From Streptomyces sp. NBC_00569 (GTDB taxonomy: Bacteria; Actinomycetota; Actinomycetes; Streptomycetales; Streptomycetaceae), in contig NZ_CP107783.1 in the NCBI RefSeq assembly GCF_036345255.1, positions 2,852,001-2,916,000 on the forward strand: 64,000 bases of DNA, read 5' to 3'. The notes under the pieces are model-generated. The model was not told the origin of the DNA and ran no database searches. It was given only the letters and a program-made list of their open reading frames with translations. This document shows positions 59,287 through 64,000 of the stretch, piece after piece. The first letter of the stretch is position 1. The number at the start of each line of letters is the position of its first letter. The translations under genes and the position numbers were made by a program.

Positions 59287-59979
59287 TCAGCCCTGCCGGG
59301 TCCCCGCGCGCGCCACGATGTGTGCCGGGGCGGTGATGCCGTGCGGCAGCAGCGGGTCGGCGGTGGGCGCGCCCCAGCGGGAGGTCAGGGGCAGGGTGCC
59401 GGCCCACAGGCCGAGGGCGGCGTCGGGCCCGTCGCCGTCGTCGGGGGCGCCCGAACGGATCTTGACGGAGGCCTCGTCGAGGGAGAGCACCAGGAGGGTG
59501 GTGGCGGCCAGCTCCTTGCGGCTCGGCTGCCGGGCGTACGTCCACTGGCCCGGGGTCGCGTGCTCGGTGAGGCGGCGCAGGCCCGCGAGTTTCTCGTCGG
59601 GGTCGGTGACCGTGCGCGGTACGCCGTGGATCATCGCGCTGCGGTAGTTCACGCCGTGCTCGAAGACGGAGCGGGCGAGGACCAGGCCGTCGACGTGGGT
59701 GACGGTCACGCATATCGGCGCATCGGGTTCGGCGGCCAGGCTGCGGCTCGCCACCGATCCGTGCAGGTAGAGCCGGGTGTCGTCGCGGCCGTAGACGGTG
59801 GGGACGACGACGGGGCGGCCGTCGACGAGGACGCCGAGGTGGCAGACGAACCCCGCGTCGAGGATCGCCTCGAGGTCGGAGCGTTCGAGGCTGCCCTGCT
59901 CGCGGAGCCTGCTGTGGCGGGTGCGGTCGGTCTGCGGGAGCGTGCGCGACAGCGTTGTCGCGTTCTCGGTCTGGGTCAT
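59287..59979 (-). CDS. Pyridoxamine 5'-phosphate oxidase-family FMN-binding protein
   Basis: A 230-residue split-barrel flavoprotein. The N-terminal helix RSDLEAILDAGFVCHLGVLVDGRPVVVPTVYGRDDTRLYLHGS is the standard FMN-binding start of this family, followed by DAPICVTVTHVDGLVLARSVFEHGVNYRSAMIHGV. The C-terminal ~70 residues are typical of the actinobacterial group annotated only as oxidase-family protein. It lies just upstream of the radical SAM gene on the same strand. Activity and substrate are unknown. Confidence 0.85.
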   Translation of the reverse strand: MTQTENATTLSRTLPQTDRTRHSRLREQGSLERSDLEAILDAGFVCHLGVLVDGRPVVVPTVYGRDDTRLYLHGSVASRSLAAEPDAPICVTVTHVDGLVLARSVFEHGVNYRSAMIHGVPRTVTDPDEKLAGLRRLTEHATPGQWTYARQPSRKELAATTLLVLSLDEASVKIRSGAPDDGDGPDAALGLWAGTLPLTSRWGAPTADPLLPHGITAPAHIVARAGTRQG

Positions 59980-60028
59980 GCGGTCGGACGGTACTCCGTG
60001 GTGATCACCCCCTCGCGGGCGGGGACTT

Positions 60029-60060
60029 TTGACAACCCCTTTTCAAACCCCTTGTCGAAG
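60029..60060 (+). promoter_or_regulatory. Promoter/operator region of the ROK gene
   Basis: TTGACA (60029-60034) begins an imperfect inverted repeat, TTGACAA...TTGTCGAA, with AACCCCTT repeated inside it, about 60-90 bp before the ROK start. It may be both the -35 region and an autoregulatory site. No clear -10 was found. Confidence 0.4.
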
Positions 60061-60118
60061 GGCTGGGGCGGCCGTAGCGTCGAAGCGGGCGGAGGAGAAG
60101 CGGGCAGGAGGGGGCACG

Positions 60119-61345
60119 GTGAAGCGCACATCCCGGGACATCAGGACGGCGAACCGCTACGCGGTGCTGCGCCACCTCATCGCCAGGTCCCCCGCCTCCC
60201 GGGGCGAGTTGGCGGCGGCGACCGGACTCAGTCAGGCGACCGTCGCCACGCTCGTGGGGGAGCTCACGGCGCTCGGCCTGCTCGTCGAGGTCGGCTTCGA
60301 GGAGTCCGAGGGCGGGCGTCCGCGCTCGCTCGTCGCGGTCGACGCGGCGGGCGGCGCGCTCATCGGCGTCGACGTGGCGGAGACATACGTGCACGCGGAG
60401 CTCTTCGATCTCGCGCTGGGCGTCGTGGCGCGCGCCGAGGAGGAGCTGCGGCCCGGCGAGTCCTCCCCGGAGGAGGTCGTCGACCGGATCGCGGCGGCGG
60501 TGGGGGCCGTGGTCGCCGCCGGGGACGCGCGCCGCCCGCCGCGGGTGCTCGGGGTGGGCGTCACGATGCCGGGGCAGGTCGACCGCGAGCGCGGGGTCGC
60601 GGTCCGCGCCGCGAACTGGGGCTGGCGCGACGTGCCGCTGACCGCGCTGCTCGGCGAGCGCCTCCCCTACCCGGTCCACCTCGACAACCCGCTGCGTGCG
60701 GCGACGGTCGCGGAGCTGTGGTTCGGTGCCGCGCGCGGCCGCGACGACGCCGTGGTGATCAACCTCGGCACCGGCGTCGGCGCGGGCCTCGCGCTCGGCG
60801 GCGCCCTGCACCGCGGCGTCACGAACAGCGCCGGCGAGTGGGGTCACACCACTCTCGTGCTCGACGGGCGGCCGTGTCGCTGCGGCGACGCCGGGTGCGT
60901 GGAGGCGTACGTGGGCGCGCCCGCCATCATGCGGACCCTGCGCGAACTCGCCCCGGGCAGCGCGCTGTCGACCGACGAGGACCAGACCGCCACGATCGGC
61001 GCGCTCGGCCGCGCGGCCGCCGGCGGCGACCCGGTGGCGCTGCGGGTCGTCCGGGAGACCGCCCGCCATCTCGGCGCCGCCGTCGCGGACCTGGTGAACC
61101 TGCTCAACCCCGAAGTGATCGTGCTCAGCAGCTGGGTGGCTGCCGCGCTCGGTACGCCCCTGCTGACCGAAGTGCGCGAGGCCGTCGCGCGGCACGCGCT
61201 GGGCAGCCCGTTCGCGGCCACCGAGATCGTCCTGTCCCCGATACCGACCGACCCCGTGAGCCTGGGCGCGGCGACCTTCGCCCTGGAGGGCGTGCTGTCG
61301 TCGCCGGGCCTGACCGGCACCACCCTCACTCCGCGCACGACCTGA
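60119..61345 (+). CDS. ROK-family transcriptional regulator
   Basis: A 408-residue NagC/XylR-type repressor. An N-terminal winged HTH (SRGELAAATGLSQATVATLVGELTALGLL, about 28-56) is followed by a ROK sugar-kinase-like domain with GVGVTMPGQVD, INLGTGVGAGLALGG, GEWGHTTL and the zinc motif CRCGDAGCVEAY. These sense sugars and release DNA. The GTG start at 60119 has AGGAGGGGG upstream. It lies 15 bp before the beta-galactosidase gene, so it probably controls that enzyme in response to a galactoside or its product. Confidence 0.9.
   Translation: MKRTSRDIRTANRYAVLRHLIARSPASRGELAAATGLSQATVATLVGELTALGLLVEVGFEESEGGRPRSLVAVDAAGGALIGVDVAETYVHAELFDLALGVVARAEEELRPGESSPEEVVDRIAAAVGAVVAAGDARRPPRVLGVGVTMPGQVDRERGVAVRAANWGWRDVPLTALLGERLPYPVHLDNPLRAATVAELWFGAARGRDDAVVINLGTGVGAGLALGGALHRGVTNSAGEWGHTTLVLDGRPCRCGDAGCVEAYVGAPAIMRTLRELAPGSALSTDEDQTATIGALGRAAAGGDPVALRVVRETARHLGAAVADLVNLLNPEVIVLSSWVAAALGTPLLTEVREAVARHALGSPFAATEIVLSPIPTDPVSLGAATFALEGVLSSPGLTGTTLTPRTT

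Positions 61346-64000
<2,655 letters not shown>

Overview
The window looks like a stretch of a Streptomyces (or close relative) chromosome. Base composition is very GC-rich, codon third positions are almost all G or C, GTG starts are common, and only one in-frame TTA codon was found among the genes called. Family content (DUF1906, DUF2637, MpaB-type oxygenase, PucR, P450, ROK, anti-sigma-type ATPases) is typical of that genus. I see no tRNA, rRNA, CRISPR array, insertion sequence, integrase or attachment site. It reads as continuous chromosome with about 50 protein genes and one gene (beta-galactosidase) cut by the right edge.

Layout. 1-4,110: a LysE-type exporter, a CorA metal-ion transporter, a diacylglycerol-kinase-like lipid kinase and a short M24-peptidase-like remnant. 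4,111-7,724: a molybdenum hydroxylase operon made of an FAD subunit and a fused 2Fe-2S/molybdopterin subunit. 7,996-13,632: a VOC protein, then a probable quinate/shikimate catabolic locus: 3-dehydroshikimate dehydratase, shikimate/quinate dehydrogenase, a divergent TetR regulator with a palindrome at the shared promoter, and a ShiA-like MHS transporter. 13,770-22,762: MpaB oxygenase, a proline-rich membrane protein, a polysaccharide-deacetylase lipoprotein, a P450, an SRPBCC protein, and a divergent pair of unknown function (pentapeptide-like membrane protein and kinase-fold protein). 22,711-31,686: a purine (xanthine/hypoxanthine) locus: XdhC maturation factor, NCS2 permease, three xanthine dehydrogenase subunits and a divergent PucR regulator. 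31,836-45,500: TPR protein, GntR regulator, FhuF-like iron-sulfur protein behind an iron box, DUF2637 protein, anti-sigma-type ATPase, pyruvate dehydrogenase (quinone), degenerate PP2C protein, large secreted subtilase with a divergent TrmB/LuxR-type regulator, and a DUF456 protein. 45,654-51,724: Tat-exported GH95-like glycosidase, an MFS transporter-amidase operon, and an F420-type oxidoreductase. 51,721-54,980: alkylation repair (Ogt and Ada-AlkA fusion) and RsgA preceded by a tiny upstream ORF. 55,268-64,000: secreted DUF1906 protein, DoxX-peroxiredoxin operon, an unusual radical SAM protein, an FMN-binding protein, and a ROK regulator followed by beta-galactosidase.

The clearest functional units are the quinate/shikimate locus (uptake, oxidation, dehydration to protocatechuate, TetR control), the purine locus (uptake by the permease, oxidation by XDH, cofactor insertion by XdhC, PucR control), the alkylation-repair pair and the ROK-LacZ pair. 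The least explained parts are the divergent pair at 19.4-22.8 kb, the atypical radical SAM protein, the degenerate PP2C protein and the small ORF plus hairpin in the rsgA leader. Coordinates and motifs were read by eye. Family assignments rest on recognised motifs, not on database searches.
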